Shown here: piece after piece, positions 26,905-36,085 of the stretch
Position numbering within the stretch: the stretch's first letter is position 1
Layout of the letters: the number at the start of each line of letters is the position of its first letter
Assembly: GCA_041687455.1 (NCBI GenBank)
Contig: JAWLBY010000004.1
Coordinates: 62,001-126,000 of the forward strand
DNA: 64,000 bases
DNA from: JAWLBY01 sp041687455
GTDB lineage: Bacteria; Pseudomonadota; Gammaproteobacteria; Xanthomonadales; Xanthomonadaceae
Direction of reading: 5' to 3'
Notes under the pieces: model-generated
What the model saw: only the letters and a program-made list of their open reading frames with translations
Database searches by the model: none
What the model was told of the DNA's origin: nothing
Made by a program: the position numbers and the translations under genes

Positions 26905-27216
26905 ATGGCGGACCAGAAGATTCGGATTCGGCTCAAGGCGTTCGATCACCGTCTGATCGATCGTTCCGCGAGCGAAATCGTCGAGACGGCCAAGCGGACC
27001 GGCGCGCAGGTGCGCGGACCGATCCCGCTTCCGACGAAGATCGAGCGTTACACCATTCTGGTGTCGCCGCACGTCGACAAGGATGCCCGCGATCAGTACG
27101 AAACCCGCACCCACAAGCGTGTGCTGGACATCGTCGATCCGAATGACAAGACCGTTGATGCGCTGATGAAGCTCGAGCTCGCGGCCGGCGTCGACGTTCA
27201 GATCAAGCTGTACTGA
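26905..27216 (+). CDS. rpsJ: 30S ribosomal protein S10 (NusE)
   Basis: 30S head protein that also acts as NusE in antitermination with NusB and NusG. 103 residues, with QKIRIRLKAFDHRLIDRSA at the start and RTHKRVLDIVDP in the second half. First gene of the S10-spc cluster. Confidence 0.98.
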   Translation: MADQKIRIRLKAFDHRLIDRSASEIVETAKRTGAQVRGPIPLPTKIERYTILVSPHVDKDARDQYETRTHKRVLDIVDPNDKTVDALMKLELAAGVDVQIKLY

Positions 27217-27226
27217 GGTCGCAGAT

Positions 27227-27865
27227 ATGAGAATCGGTATTGTTGGCCGCAAGTGCGGCATGAGCCGGGTCTTCACCGAGAATGGCGAGTCCATCCCGGT
27301 GACCTTGATCGAGGCGGCGCCCAATCGCGTCGTCCAGGTAAAGACGCCGGAAATCGATGGTTACAGTGCGCTGCAGGTGACTGCCGGTGCCAAGCGGGCA
27401 AGCCTGTTGACGCGCCCGATTGCTGGCCACTTCGCAAAGGCGAAGGTTGAGGCTGGGCGCGGACTGTGGGAGTTCCGTGTCGAGAGCTCAACGGCCGAGA
27501 AGTATCCGGTCGGTTCCGAGATTCGTGCAGACATCTTTGCCGAAGGGCAGCTTGTCGACGTCGCCGGCGTCACCAAGGGCAAGGGCTTCGCTGGCACGAT
27601 CAAGCGCCACAATTTCACGATGGGTGACGCCACCCACGGTAATTCGCTGTCGCACCGCGCGCCGGGTTCGATCGGTCAGCGGCAGACCCCGGGTCGCGTG
27701 TTTCCGGGCAAGAAGATGTCCGGGCACATGGGCGCCGAGCGGCAGTCCGTTCAGAATCTGCGTGTTGTCAAGGTGGATGCCGAGCGTGGACTGATCGCCG
27801 TTCACGGCGCGGTGCCAGGTGCCCCGGGCGGCGATGTGATCGTCCGCGCTGCCGCGAAGGCTTGA
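27227..27865 (+). CDS. rplC: 50S ribosomal protein L3
   Basis: Early assembly protein near the peptidyl-transferase centre. 212 residues, beginning MRIGIVGRKCGMSRVF. The loop region GNSLSHRAPGSIGQRQTPGR reaches the peptidyl-transferase centre; the glutamine in it is the site methylated by PrmB in other bacteria. Confidence 0.98.
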   Translation: MRIGIVGRKCGMSRVFTENGESIPVTLIEAAPNRVVQVKTPEIDGYSALQVTAGAKRASLLTRPIAGHFAKAKVEAGRGLWEFRVESSTAEKYPVGSEIRADIFAEGQLVDVAGVTKGKGFAGTIKRHNFTMGDATHGNSLSHRAPGSIGQRQTPGRVFPGKKMSGHMGAERQSVQNLRVVKVDAERGLIAVHGAVPGAPGGDVIVRAAAKA

Positions 27866-27876
27866 GGAGTAGGGCA

Positions 27877-28479
27877 ATGGAACTTTCCGTTGTGGGTAAT
27901 GGGCAGGCCGTCGCGGTTTCCGATGCGGTGTTCGGCCGTGAATTCAACGAGCATCTGGTGCACCAACTGATCACCGCCTATCGTGCGGCCGGTCGCGCTG
28001 GCACCAAGGCGCAGAAGTCGCGTTCCGACCTGTCGGGCACGACCAAGAAGTTCAAGAAGCAGAAGGGCGGCGGCGCGCGTCACGGCGATTATCGTGCTCC
28101 GATCTTCGTCGGTGGTGGTCGTGCATTTGCGGCTCGGCCGCGCAGCTTCGCGCAGAAGGTGAACCGCAAGATGTACCGCGCGGGGATCGCTTCGATGCTG
28201 TCGGAGTTGAATCGCCACGGTCGCCTGAAGATCGTCGAGTCCTTGGATATCTTGCAGCCGAAGACGAAGGAGCTGGTTGGCAAGCTGAGTCAGCTCGAAG
28301 TGACTCGGCCGTTGCTGGTCACCGAGAACGGCAGTGAATCGTTGTATCTCGCTGCGCGTAACCTGCCGTACGTTCAGGTGCGTGACGTCCAGGGCATCGA
28401 CCCGGTAGCGCTGGCCGGCTCGGACTACGTAGTGATGACCGTTGACGCGGTGAAGAAGGTCGAGGAGTGGCTGGCATGA
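27877..28479 (+). CDS. rplD: 50S ribosomal protein L4
   Basis: Lines the exit tunnel; in E. coli it also represses the S10 operon. 200 residues. The tunnel loop includes KQKGGGARHGDYRAPIFVGGG, and the C-terminus has NLPYVQVRDVQGIDPVAL. ATG 27877 gives the conserved MELSVV start and follows GAGGAG; an in-frame ATG lies 15 bases upstream. The stop overlaps the rplW ATG. Confidence 0.97.
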   Translation: MELSVVGNGQAVAVSDAVFGREFNEHLVHQLITAYRAAGRAGTKAQKSRSDLSGTTKKFKKQKGGGARHGDYRAPIFVGGGRAFAARPRSFAQKVNRKMYRAGIASMLSELNRHGRLKIVESLDILQPKTKELVGKLSQLEVTRPLLVTENGSESLYLAARNLPYVQVRDVQGIDPVALAGSDYVVMTVDAVKKVEEWLA

Positions 28480-28769
28480 GCGCCGAGAAGATCCTTGGGG
28501 TGCTGCGCGCTCCGCATATTTCCGAGAAGACCGCACGGGCGCAGGAGACGAATCAGTATGTCTTCGAAGTTGCCGGCGATGCGACGAAGTCGGACGTGAA
28601 GGCCGCGGTGGAAGAGCTTTTCAACGTCAAGGTCGAAGCGGTCAATGTTCTGAACGTCAAGGGCAAGGTCAAGTCGTTCCGGCAGCGCGCCGGTCGGCGC
28701 GGCAGTTGGCGCAAGGCCTACGTTCGACTGGCCGACGGGCAGTCGATCGACGTGATGGCCAAGGCCTAA
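28476..28769 (+). CDS. rplW: 50S ribosomal protein L23
   Basis: Tunnel-exit protein that docks trigger factor and SRP. 97 residues, beginning MSAEKILGVLRAPHISEKT. The start ATGA overlaps the rplD stop, so the pair is likely translationally coupled. Confidence 0.97.
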   Translation: MSAEKILGVLRAPHISEKTARAQETNQYVFEVAGDATKSDVKAAVEELFNVKVEAVNVLNVKGKVKSFRQRAGRRGSWRKAYVRLADGQSIDVMAKA

Positions 28770-28780
28770 GGAGCGCGTAA

Positions 28781-29602
28781 ATGGCACTGATGAACTACAA
28801 GCCGACCTCGCCGGGCCGTCGCTCGAAGGTCGGGGTTGTCCACGCCGACCTGCACAAGGGCGCGCCGCACGCTGCCCTCGTCGAGCCGCAGAGCCGCACC
28901 GGCGGTCGCAACCACGCTGGGCGGATTACGACGCGCCACAAGGGCGGCGGTCATAAGCAGCACTACCGTCTGGTCGACTTCAAGCGCGACAAGGAAGGCA
29001 TCCCGGCGCGGGTCGAGCGGGTCGAATACGATCCGAACCGGACCGCACACATCGCGCTGCTCTGCTACGTCGACGGCGAGCGCCGCTATATCATCGCGCC
29101 GAAGGGCATCCAGGTCGGCGACCAGTTGATGGCCGGCCGCGACGCGCCGATCAAGGTCGGCAATACGCTGCCGCTGCGCAACATTCCGATCGGCACCACC
29201 GTGCACTGCATCGAGATGAAGCCCGGCAAGAAAGCCCAGTTGGCGCGTTCCGCAGGTGCATCCGCGCAGCTCATCGCGCGTGAACAGGGCTACGCCACGC
29301 TGCGCCTGCGTTCGGGCGAAATGCGCAAGGTGCCGGCCGACTGTCGTGCGACGATTGGCGAGGTCGGCAACAGCGAGCACAACCTGCGCAAGATCGGCAA
29401 GGCCGGTGCGAAGCGTTGGCTCGGTATCCGCCCGACCGTTCGTGGCGTGGCGATGAACCCGGTCGACCATCCGCATGGCGGTGGTGAAGGCCGTACCTCG
29501 GGTGGCCGTCACCCGGTGACGCCGTGGGGCGTCCCGACCAAGGGCTACAAGACCCGTAACAACAAGCGCACGCAGCAGTTCATCGTGCGTCGTCGGAAGT
29601 AA
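28781..29602 (+). CDS. rplB: 50S ribosomal protein L2
   Basis: Peptidyl-transferase-centre protein of the large subunit. 273 residues. The C-terminal signature GVAMNPVDHPHGGGEGRTSG includes the histidine important for activity. GGHKQHYRLVDFKR is near the start. Confidence 0.98.
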   Translation: MALMNYKPTSPGRRSKVGVVHADLHKGAPHAALVEPQSRTGGRNHAGRITTRHKGGGHKQHYRLVDFKRDKEGIPARVERVEYDPNRTAHIALLCYVDGERRYIIAPKGIQVGDQLMAGRDAPIKVGNTLPLRNIPIGTTVHCIEMKPGKKAQLARSAGASAQLIAREQGYATLRLRSGEMRKVPADCRATIGEVGNSEHNLRKIGKAGAKRWLGIRPTVRGVAMNPVDHPHGGGEGRTSGGRHPVTPWGVPTKGYKTRNNKRTQQFIVRRRK

Positions 29603-29613
29603 TTGGAGCGGCC

Positions 29614-29886
29614 ATGGCACGTTCACTGAAAAAGGGTCCGTTCGTCGACCTGCACCTGATCGAAAAGGTGGAGGCCGCGATGGCCAGCAACAGCAAGCGT
29701 CCGATCAAGACCTGGTCGCGTCGTTCGATGGTGGTGCCGGAAATGGTGGGCTTCACCATTGCCGTGCACAACGGCAAGCAGCATGTCCCGGTGCTGGTCA
29801 ACGAGAACATGGTCGGGCACAAGCTCGGCGAATTCGCGCTGACCCGCACGTTCAAGGGGCACAGCGGCGACAAGAAGAGCAGGTAA
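29614..29886 (+). CDS. rpsS: 30S ribosomal protein S19
   Basis: 30S head protein contacting tRNA and S13. 90 residues, starting MARSLKKGPFVDLHL, with HNGKQHVPVLVNENMVGHKL and EFALTRTFKGH. Confidence 0.98.
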   Translation: MARSLKKGPFVDLHLIEKVEAAMASNSKRPIKTWSRRSMVVPEMVGFTIAVHNGKQHVPVLVNENMVGHKLGEFALTRTFKGHSGDKKSR

Positions 29887-29896
29887 GGAGAGCGCG

Positions 29897-30232
29897 ATGG
29901 AAGCGAAAGCATTGCTGCGCGGCGCGCGGATCTCTCCGCAGAAGGCTCGCCTGGTTGCCGATCAGGTGCGCGGCCTGCCGGTCGGGCGCGCCAGCGACCT
30001 GCTGCGGTTCAGCGACAAGAAGGCTGCGCACATCGTGCGCAAGGTGTTGCTGTCGGCCGTCTCGAACGCCGAGAACAACCAGGGCGCTGATGTGGACGAG
30101 CTGCGGGTCAGTCGCATCTTCGTCGACGAAGGCGTCACGATGAAGCGGTTCCATGCCCGCGCGAAGGGTCGTGGTGCCCGCATCCTCAAGCGCACCAGCC
30201 ACATCACCGTGGTCGTTGGTTCGGCCAAGTAA
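29897..30232 (+). CDS. rplV: 50S ribosomal protein L22
   Basis: Tunnel-lining protein. 111 residues. The extended beta-hairpin loop includes MKRFHARAKGRGARILKRTS, the region changed in some macrolide-resistant strains; here it looks normal. Confidence 0.97.
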   Translation: MEAKALLRGARISPQKARLVADQVRGLPVGRASDLLRFSDKKAAHIVRKVLLSAVSNAENNQGADVDELRVSRIFVDEGVTMKRFHARAKGRGARILKRTSHITVVVGSAK

Positions 30233-30245
30233 CCGGGAACGTACG

Positions 30246-30947
30246 ATGGGTCACAAAGTTCATCCGACCGGAATCCGCCTCGGCATCGCCAAGGACTGGA
30301 ATTCCAAGTGGTACGCCAACAAGGGCGAGTTCGCCGGTTATCTTGCTGCGGATCTCAAGGTTCGCGAGATGTTGCGCAAGAAGCTCGCGCAGGCCGGAAT
30401 CTCGAAGATTCAGATCGAGCGCCCGGCGAAGACGGCTCGCGTAACGATTCACACCGCCCGGCCGGGTGTCGTGATCGGCAAGCGTGGCGAGGACATCGAA
30501 AAGCTGCGCAAGCAGGTGTCGGACATGATGGGCGTCCCGGCGCACATCAATGTCGCCGAGGTTCGCAAGCCGGAGCTCGATGCACAGCTTGTCGCCGAGT
30601 CGATCGCGCAGCAGCTTGAGCGCCGCATCATGTTCCGGCGTGCGATGAAGCGCGCGGTCGGCAATGCGATGCGCCTCGGCGCGCTGGGCATCAAGGTGAA
30701 TGTTGCCGGTCGCCTGAATGGTGCGGAAATTGCGCGTTCGGAGTGGTATCGCGAGGGCCGCGTGCCGCTGCACACGCTGCGCGCCGACATCGATTACGGC
30801 TTCGCGGAAGCGCGTACCACCTATGGTGTCATCGGCATCAAGGTTTGGATCTACAAGGGCGAGATCTTCGACCTGGCTGCGGCGACGCAGGCCGAGTCGA
30901 AGGAAGAGCGACGCGACGGCGAAGGCCGGCGCGAGCGCGCCAAGTAA
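30246..30947 (+). CDS. rpsC: 30S ribosomal protein S3
   Basis: Forms the mRNA entry channel with S4 and S5. 233 residues. MGHKVHPTGIRLGIAKDWNS at the start, KH-domain motif VVIGKRGEDIEKLRKQV, then a C-terminal domain with RTTYGVIGIKVWIYKGE. The C-terminal tail is charged. The frame runs upstream into rplV, but ATG 30246 is the conserved start. Confidence 0.97.
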   Translation: MGHKVHPTGIRLGIAKDWNSKWYANKGEFAGYLAADLKVREMLRKKLAQAGISKIQIERPAKTARVTIHTARPGVVIGKRGEDIEKLRKQVSDMMGVPAHINVAEVRKPELDAQLVAESIAQQLERRIMFRRAMKRAVGNAMRLGALGIKVNVAGRLNGAEIARSEWYREGRVPLHTLRADIDYGFAEARTTYGVIGIKVWIYKGEIFDLAAATQAESKEERRDGEGRRERAK

Positions 30948-30959
30948 GGAGCTTCGGTC

Positions 30960-31373
30960 ATGTTGCAACCCAAGCGAACCAAGTACCGCAAGGTACACAA
31001 AGGTCGGAACGACGGCCTGAGCTGGAACGGCGCCGCTGTCAGCTTCGGCGAGTACGGCCTCAAGGCGACCACGCACGGTCGCCTCACTGCGCGCCAGATC
31101 GAGGCGGCTCGCCGCACGATCAGCCGCTACGTCAAGCGAGGCGGAAAGCTGTGGATCCGTGTGTTTCCCGACAAGCCGATCACCCAGAAGCCGATCGAAG
31201 TGCGTATGGGTAACGGCAAGGGCAACGTCGAGTACTGGGTAGCCCAGATTCAGCCGGGCCGCATGCTGTACGAGATCGAGGGAATCCCCGAGTTGACCGC
31301 TCGCGAGGCGTTCCGCTTGGCGGCCGCCAAACTCTCGGTTCAGACAACTTTTGTGACGCGGACGGTGCGGTGA
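30960..31373 (+). CDS. rplP: 50S ribosomal protein L16
   Basis: Organises the A-site region of the large subunit. 137 residues, beginning MLQPKRTKYRKVHKGRNDGL, with RVFPDKPITQKPIEVRMGNG; the arginine in the latter region is hydroxylated by YcfD in E. coli. The stop overlaps the rpmC start by one base. Confidence 0.97.
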   Translation: MLQPKRTKYRKVHKGRNDGLSWNGAAVSFGEYGLKATTHGRLTARQIEAARRTISRYVKRGGKLWIRVFPDKPITQKPIEVRMGNGKGNVEYWVAQIQPGRMLYEIEGIPELTAREAFRLAAAKLSVQTTFVTRTVR

Positions 31374-31555
31374 TGGAACTCAAGGATTTGCGAGCGAAGT
31401 CGGCCGACGAACTGAAGGCTCATCTGCTGGACCTGCGCAAGGAGCAGTTTTCGCTCCGCATGCAAAAGGGCACTGGACAGCTGACCCAGACCCATCAGAT
31501 CCGCTCGGTCCGTCGCGAGATCGCGCAGGTCAAGACCCTGCTGGCGGCCATGTAA
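31373..31555 (+). CDS. rpmC: 50S ribosomal protein L29
   Basis: Small two-helix protein near the tunnel exit. 60 residues, MELKDLRAKSADELKAHLLD at the start. The ATG shares its A with the rplP TGA; a GTG three bases earlier is a possible alternative. Confidence 0.96.
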   Translation: MELKDLRAKSADELKAHLLDLRKEQFSLRMQKGTGQLTQTHQIRSVRREIAQVKTLLAAM

Positions 31556-31566
31556 GGCAAACGACG

Positions 31567-31824
31567 ATGAACGAGAACAGCAACCAGCGCACGATCGAAG
31601 GTCGTGTGATCAGCAACAAGATGCAGAAGACCGTGACGGTCCTGGTCGAGCGCCAGGTCAAGCACGGGCTCTACGGCAAGTACATCAAGCGTTCGACCAA
31701 GCTGCACGCGCACGACGAGCAGGGTTGCCAGGAAGGGGACGTGGTCCGCGTGGCCGAGTGCCGTCCGCTGTCCAAGACCAAGAACTGGCGAGTCGTCGAA
31801 GTCGTCACGCGCGCGGCGCAGTGA
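31567..31824 (+). CDS. rpsQ: 30S ribosomal protein S17
   Basis: Primary 16S rRNA-binding protein with an OB fold. 85 residues, with RTIEGRVISNKMQKTVTVLV and KYIKRSTKLHAHDEQ. Confidence 0.97.
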   Translation: MNENSNQRTIEGRVISNKMQKTVTVLVERQVKHGLYGKYIKRSTKLHAHDEQGCQEGDVVRVAECRPLSKTKNWRVVEVVTRAAQ

Positions 31825-31841
31825 GAGCGGAGGATTAAGCA

Positions 31842-32210
<369 letters not shown>

Positions 32211-32222
32211 GGAACTAGCCCA

Positions 32223-32537
32223 ATGAACCGTATCCGCAAAGGCGATCAGGTCATCGTGATCGCCGGCAAGAACAAAGGCCAGAAGGGCGAAGTCGTCCGG
32301 GTCGTCGGCGATCGCGTCGTCGTGACCAACGTCAATCTGGTCAAGCGCCACACGAAGGCGAATCCGCAGGCCAATCAGCCGGGCGGAATCATCGAGCGCG
32401 AAGCGCCGATCCACGCATCCAACGTGATGGTTTTCAATCCGGCCTCCGGCAAGGGCGAGCGGGTCGGTGTCAAGGTGCTCGAGGATGGACGCAAATTGCG
32501 TGTGTTCCGCTCGAGCGGTGAGGCGATCGACGCCTGA
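32223..32537 (+). CDS. rplX: 50S ribosomal protein L24
   Basis: Assembly initiator of the large subunit. 104 residues, N-terminal KOW motif KGDQVIVIAGKNKGQKGEVV, then NVNLVKRHTKANPQ. Confidence 0.97.
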   Translation: MNRIRKGDQVIVIAGKNKGQKGEVVRVVGDRVVVTNVNLVKRHTKANPQANQPGGIIEREAPIHASNVMVFNPASGKGERVGVKVLEDGRKLRVFRSSGEAIDA

Positions 32538-32548
32538 GGAATGCTGTG

Positions 32549-33088
32549 ATGACCCGGCTTGAAAAGATCTACCAGGAAGAAGTTGTTCCGAAGCTGATGG
32601 ACCGCTTCGGTTACAAGAACGTCATGCAGGTGCCGCGCCTGCAGAAGATCACCCTGAACATGGGTGTCGGCGAAGCGGTCGGCAACAAGAAGGTGCTGGA
32701 GAATGCGGTTGCCGACATGGCCACCATCTCCGGTCAGAAGCCGATTGTCACCAACGCACGGGTCTCGGTCGCGTCGTTCAAGATTCGTGACGGTTGGCCG
32801 ATCGGCTGCAAGGTCACGCTTCGTCGCGGGCGGATGTGGGAGTTCCTTGACCGCCTGGTCAACGTTTCGCTGCCGCGCGTTCGCGATTTTCGTGGCGTGT
32901 CCGGCCGCTCGTTTGACGGCCGTGGCAACTACAACATGGGCGTCAAGGAGCAGATCATCTTCCCGGAGATCGATTTCGATCAGGTCGATGCGCTGCGCGG
33001 CATGGACATCGCGATCACCACGACCGCCAAGACCAACGATGAAGCCAAGGCCCTGCTCGAGGGTTTCCGCTTCCCGTTCCGCAACTGA
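32549..33088 (+). CDS. rplE: 50S ribosomal protein L5
   Basis: Binds 5S rRNA and contacts the P-site tRNA. 179 residues, with KNVMQVPRLQKITLNMGVGE and VKEQIIFPEIDFDQV. ATG 32549 follows GAGGA by 8 bases; a GTG at 32546 would add one residue. Confidence 0.97.
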   Translation: MTRLEKIYQEEVVPKLMDRFGYKNVMQVPRLQKITLNMGVGEAVGNKKVLENAVADMATISGQKPIVTNARVSVASFKIRDGWPIGCKVTLRRGRMWEFLDRLVNVSLPRVRDFRGVSGRSFDGRGNYNMGVKEQIIFPEIDFDQVDALRGMDIAITTTAKTNDEAKALLEGFRFPFRN

Positions 33089-33106
33089 TCCGGCAGGAAT
33101 TTCACG

Positions 33107-33412
33107 ATGTCCAAGACGTGCATGATCAACCGCGAGATCAAGCGGAAGAAGATCGCCGCCAAGTTCGCCAGCAAGCGCGCTGAGCTCAAGAAGATCGTCA
33201 ACAGCCCGCACTCTTCGTATGAGGAAAAGGCGACGGCCCAGGCTTCGCTGCAGAAGCTTCCGCGCGACGCTTCGCCGGTTCGCCAGCGCAACCGTTGCGA
33301 GCTGACCGGCCGCCCGCGTGGCGTCTACCGGAAGTTCGGACTCGGCCGCAACAAGCTGCGCGAAGCGACGATGCGTGGCGACGTGCCGGGCCTGCGGAAG
33401 GCGAGCTGGTAA
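33107..33412 (+). CDS. rpsN: 30S ribosomal protein S14, long zinc-free form
   Basis: 30S head protein. 101 residues, the C-minus type: the C-terminal RNRCELTGRPRGVYRKFGL region keeps only one cysteine and lacks the four-cysteine zinc site of the short form. Confidence 0.97.
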   Translation: MSKTCMINREIKRKKIAAKFASKRAELKKIVNSPHSSYEEKATAQASLQKLPRDASPVRQRNRCELTGRPRGVYRKFGLGRNKLREATMRGDVPGLRKASW

Positions 33413-33495
33413 TCGCGGCTGCGGCCGCAATTCGAATCATTCGCTGAGATGTCACTATCTTCGCGGATATCGGTGCTTGATACAGGAATATTCAA

Positions 33496-33891
33496 ATGAG
33501 CATGACTGATCCCATCTCCGACATGCTGGTCCGCATCAAGAATGCGGCAGCGGTCGGCAAGGCAACGGTGCGTATGCCGTCGTCCAAGACCAAGGTCGCG
33601 ATCGCCAACGTCCTCAAGAACGAAGGCTACATCGGCGATGCACGGGTGACCGAGAACGGCGCCAAGGCCGAGCTTGAGATCGTTCTCAAGTATTTCGAAG
33701 GTCGTCCGGTGATCGAGCGGCTGGAGCGCTTCTCGCGCCCGGGCCTGCGCAAGTATCGCGGCAAGGACGAACTCCCGAAGGTGCTCGGCGGCCTCGGTGT
33801 CGCGGTCATCTCCACCTCCAAGGGCATCATGACCGATAGCCGAGCTCGCGCCGAAGGCGTGGGCGGCGAAGTCCTGTGCCTGGTTGCCTGA
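33496..33891 (+). CDS. rpsH: 30S ribosomal protein S8
   Basis: Binds the central domain of 16S rRNA; in E. coli it represses the spc operon by binding the rplE leader. 131 residues, with DPISDMLVRIKNAAAVGKA and ISTSKGIMTDSRARAEGVGG. A second in-frame ATG 6 bases on is an alternative start. The 83-base gap after rpsN is AT-richer and holds no clear element. Confidence 0.97.
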   Translation: MSMTDPISDMLVRIKNAAAVGKATVRMPSSKTKVAIANVLKNEGYIGDARVTENGAKAELEIVLKYFEGRPVIERLERFSRPGLRKYRGKDELPKVLGGLGVAVISTSKGIMTDSRARAEGVGGEVLCLVA

Positions 33892-33905
33892 TAGGAGTTC
33901 GTACG

Positions 33906-34433
33906 ATGTCTCGCGTTGCCAAAAAGCCGGTTTCGCTGCCGAAAGGCGTCGAGCTGTCCGCTACTGACGATCAACTGGCTGTGAAGGGCCCGAAGGGCAC
34001 CCTGACGCTCGCCAAACCCGCCGAGGTTTCGGTTTCCGTCGAAAACGACGTCGCCACGATCAACGCCGCCAGCGATGAGCATATCGCCATGGCTGGCACT
34101 GTCCGCGCGATCCTCGCCAACATGGTGCACGGTGTCTCGGCCGGCTTCGAGCGGAAGCTCGAGCTCGTCGGCGTCGGTTATCGCGCCTCGATGCAGGGCA
34201 AGGACCTCAATCTGTCGCTCGGCTTCTCGCACCCGGTCGTGTTCAGCACGCCGGACGGGATCACGATCGAGACGCCAACCCAGACCGAAGTTCTGGTCAA
34301 GGGCGCGGACAAACAGCGTGTCGGCGAGGTTGCAGCGAAGATTCGTGCCTTCCGTCCGCCGGAGCCGTACAAGGGCAAGGGTGTCCGCTACGCGGGCGAG
34401 AGGATCATCATGAAGGAAGCCAAGAAGGCGTAA
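33906..34433 (+). CDS. rplF: 50S ribosomal protein L6
   Basis: Near the sarcin-ricin loop and factor-binding site. 175 residues, MSRVAKKPVSLPKGVELSA at the start and the signature PEPYKGKGVRYAGERIIMKE at the C-terminus. ATG 33906 is preferred over an ATG 30 bases upstream, which overlaps rpsH. Confidence 0.97.
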   Translation: MSRVAKKPVSLPKGVELSATDDQLAVKGPKGTLTLAKPAEVSVSVENDVATINAASDEHIAMAGTVRAILANMVHGVSAGFERKLELVGVGYRASMQGKDLNLSLGFSHPVVFSTPDGITIETPTQTEVLVKGADKQRVGEVAAKIRAFRPPEPYKGKGVRYAGERIIMKEAKKA

Positions 34434-34505
34434 TGCAGCCTGCTCTGCAGAGGCCCAGTCATCCGTGGCTGGACTTTCAAGGTCTTCAGCTTCGAGGTTA
34501 GTGAA

Positions 34506-34859
34506 ATGGACAAGAACATCGCTCGTCTGCGCCGCGCCAAGTCGACGCGCGCACATATCAGGAAGCTCGGCGTACCGCGCCTTTCGGTGCTTCGGTCGGG
34601 CCAGCACATCTATGCACAGGTTTTCAGCGCCGACGGTTCCACGGTGCTGGCGTCTGCTTCGACCGTCCAGACCCAGGTTCGCGACGGTCTGAAGAGCACG
34701 AAGAACATCGAGGCTGCGTCCCAGGTCGGGCGCATGCTTGCCGAGCGAGCTCGCGCGGCCGGTATTGAGGCGGTGGCATTCGACCGCTCGGGATACCGCT
34801 ATCACGGCCGGATCAAGGCGCTGGCCGACGCCGCGCGCGAAGGCGGCCTGCAGTTCTGA
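34506..34859 (+). CDS. rplR: 50S ribosomal protein L18
   Basis: 5S rRNA-binding protein. 117 residues, with RLSVLRSGQHIYAQVFSADG and FDRSGYRYHGRIKALADAAR. The gap before it (34434-34505) holds a small stem, CCAGTCA/TGGCTGG with loop TCCG. Confidence 0.97.
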   Translation: MDKNIARLRRAKSTRAHIRKLGVPRLSVLRSGQHIYAQVFSADGSTVLASASTVQTQVRDGLKSTKNIEAASQVGRMLAERARAAGIEAVAFDRSGYRYHGRIKALADAAREGGLQF

Positions 34860-34931
34860 TTGGCAAATCGGCATCAGCCGATCACACAACTACAAGCGGC
34901 ATAGCCGTAATTGGTTCAGAGGAACAGTCAC

Positions 34932-35438
34932 ATGAGTAGCAACGATCGCGAGAACAGCGATGGCATGCTGGAAAAGCTGATTGCCGTCAATCGCGTCAGC
35001 AAGACGGTCAAGGGCGGACGGCAGTTCACGTTTACCGCGCTGACCGTCGTCGGCGACGGTGCGGGCAAGGTCGGGTTCGGTTATGGCAAGGCGCGCGAAG
35101 TGCCGGTGGCCATCCAGAAGTCGATGGAGCACGCGCGCCGGCAGATGATCAACGTCGAACTGAATCAGGGCACGCTGTGGCACCCGATCAAGGCCAACCA
35201 CGGCGCAGCTCGCGTGTATATGCAGCCGGCGTCCGAGGGTACCGGCGTGATCGCGGGCGGTGCTATGCGCGCGGTTCTTGAGGCTGTCGGCGTCAAGAAC
35301 ATCTTGGCCAAGGCGGTCGGCTCGCGTAATCCGATCAATCTGGTTCGGGCGACGATGAAGGGTCTGAGGGCGATGAGCTCGCCGTCGCGCGTTGCGGCGA
35401 AGCGTGGCAAGACGGTGGAGGAGATCAGCCATGGCTAA
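34932..35438 (+). CDS. rpsE: 30S ribosomal protein S5
   Basis: Accuracy-related protein at the mRNA entry. 168 residues. The RNA-binding domain has LIAVNRVSKTVKGGRQFTFT and GDGAGKVGFGYGKAREVP; the C-terminal domain has PASEGTGVIAGGAMRAVLEA. It overlaps rpmD by 8 bases. Confidence 0.97.
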   Translation: MSSNDRENSDGMLEKLIAVNRVSKTVKGGRQFTFTALTVVGDGAGKVGFGYGKAREVPVAIQKSMEHARRQMINVELNQGTLWHPIKANHGAARVYMQPASEGTGVIAGGAMRAVLEAVGVKNILAKAVGSRNPINLVRATMKGLRAMSSPSRVAAKRGKTVEEISHG

Positions 35439-35622
35439 CGGCGAAGGCAAGACCATCAAGGTTCGGCTCGTGAAGGGTCTGCGCGGCACGCAGGCGCGTC
35501 ACCGTTTGTCGGTGAAGGCGCTCGGCCTGCGCAAGCTCAACGATGTGCGCGAACTCAAAGACAGCCCGAGCGTCCGCGGCCTGATCAACCAGGTGAGCTA
35601 CCTGGTTCGGGTCGAAGGCTGA
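35431..35622 (+). CDS. rpmD: 50S ribosomal protein L30
   Basis: Small large-subunit protein. 63 residues, with IKVRLVKGLRGTQARHRLSV and VRGLINQVSYLVRVEG. Its ATG lies inside the 3' end of rpsE, suggesting translational coupling. An upstream in-frame start at 35392 lies further inside rpsE and is not supported. Confidence 0.95.
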   Translation: MANGEGKTIKVRLVKGLRGTQARHRLSVKALGLRKLNDVRELKDSPSVRGLINQVSYLVRVEG

Positions 35623-35647
35623 GCGGCGCGAGCAGGAGAATACAGAC

Positions 35648-36082
35648 ATGCGTCTCAACACGTTGAAGCCGGCAGAGGGCGCTCGCAAGGAGCGCGTTCG
35701 GGTCGGTCGCGGAATCGGTTCGGGTCTTGGCAAGACCTGCGGTCGTGGTCACAAGGGTCAGTACGCGCGTACCGGCAAGGGCAAGGTCAAGCCCGGATTC
35801 GAGGGCGGTCAGATGCCGCTGCAGCGTCGTCTGCCGAAGGTCGGATTCCGTTCGCGCACCGCGCGCGATACGGCTGAAGTGCTGCTGTACAAGTTGGACC
35901 TGTTGGGTTCCGACACGGTCGACTTCGCTTCCTTGCAGGAGGCCAAGCTCGTGCCGAGCACGGCTCGGTCGGCCAAGATCGTCAAGAAGGGCGAGATCAC
36001 TCGCAAGCTGGTCATCCGTGGCATCGCCGTGACGGCGGGCGCCAAGGCGGCGATCGAGGCCGCTGGCGGCAGCGTGGAGTAA
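35648..36082 (+). CDS. rplO: 50S ribosomal protein L15
   Basis: Late-assembly large-subunit protein. 144 residues. The glycine/basic-rich N-terminal extension RVGRGIGSGLGKTCGRGHKG is typical. Confidence 0.97.
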   Translation: MRLNTLKPAEGARKERVRVGRGIGSGLGKTCGRGHKGQYARTGKGKVKPGFEGGQMPLQRRLPKVGFRSRTARDTAEVLLYKLDLLGSDTVDFASLQEAKLVPSTARSAKIVKKGEITRKLVIRGIAVTAGAKAAIEAAGGSVE

Positions 36083-36085
36083 TCC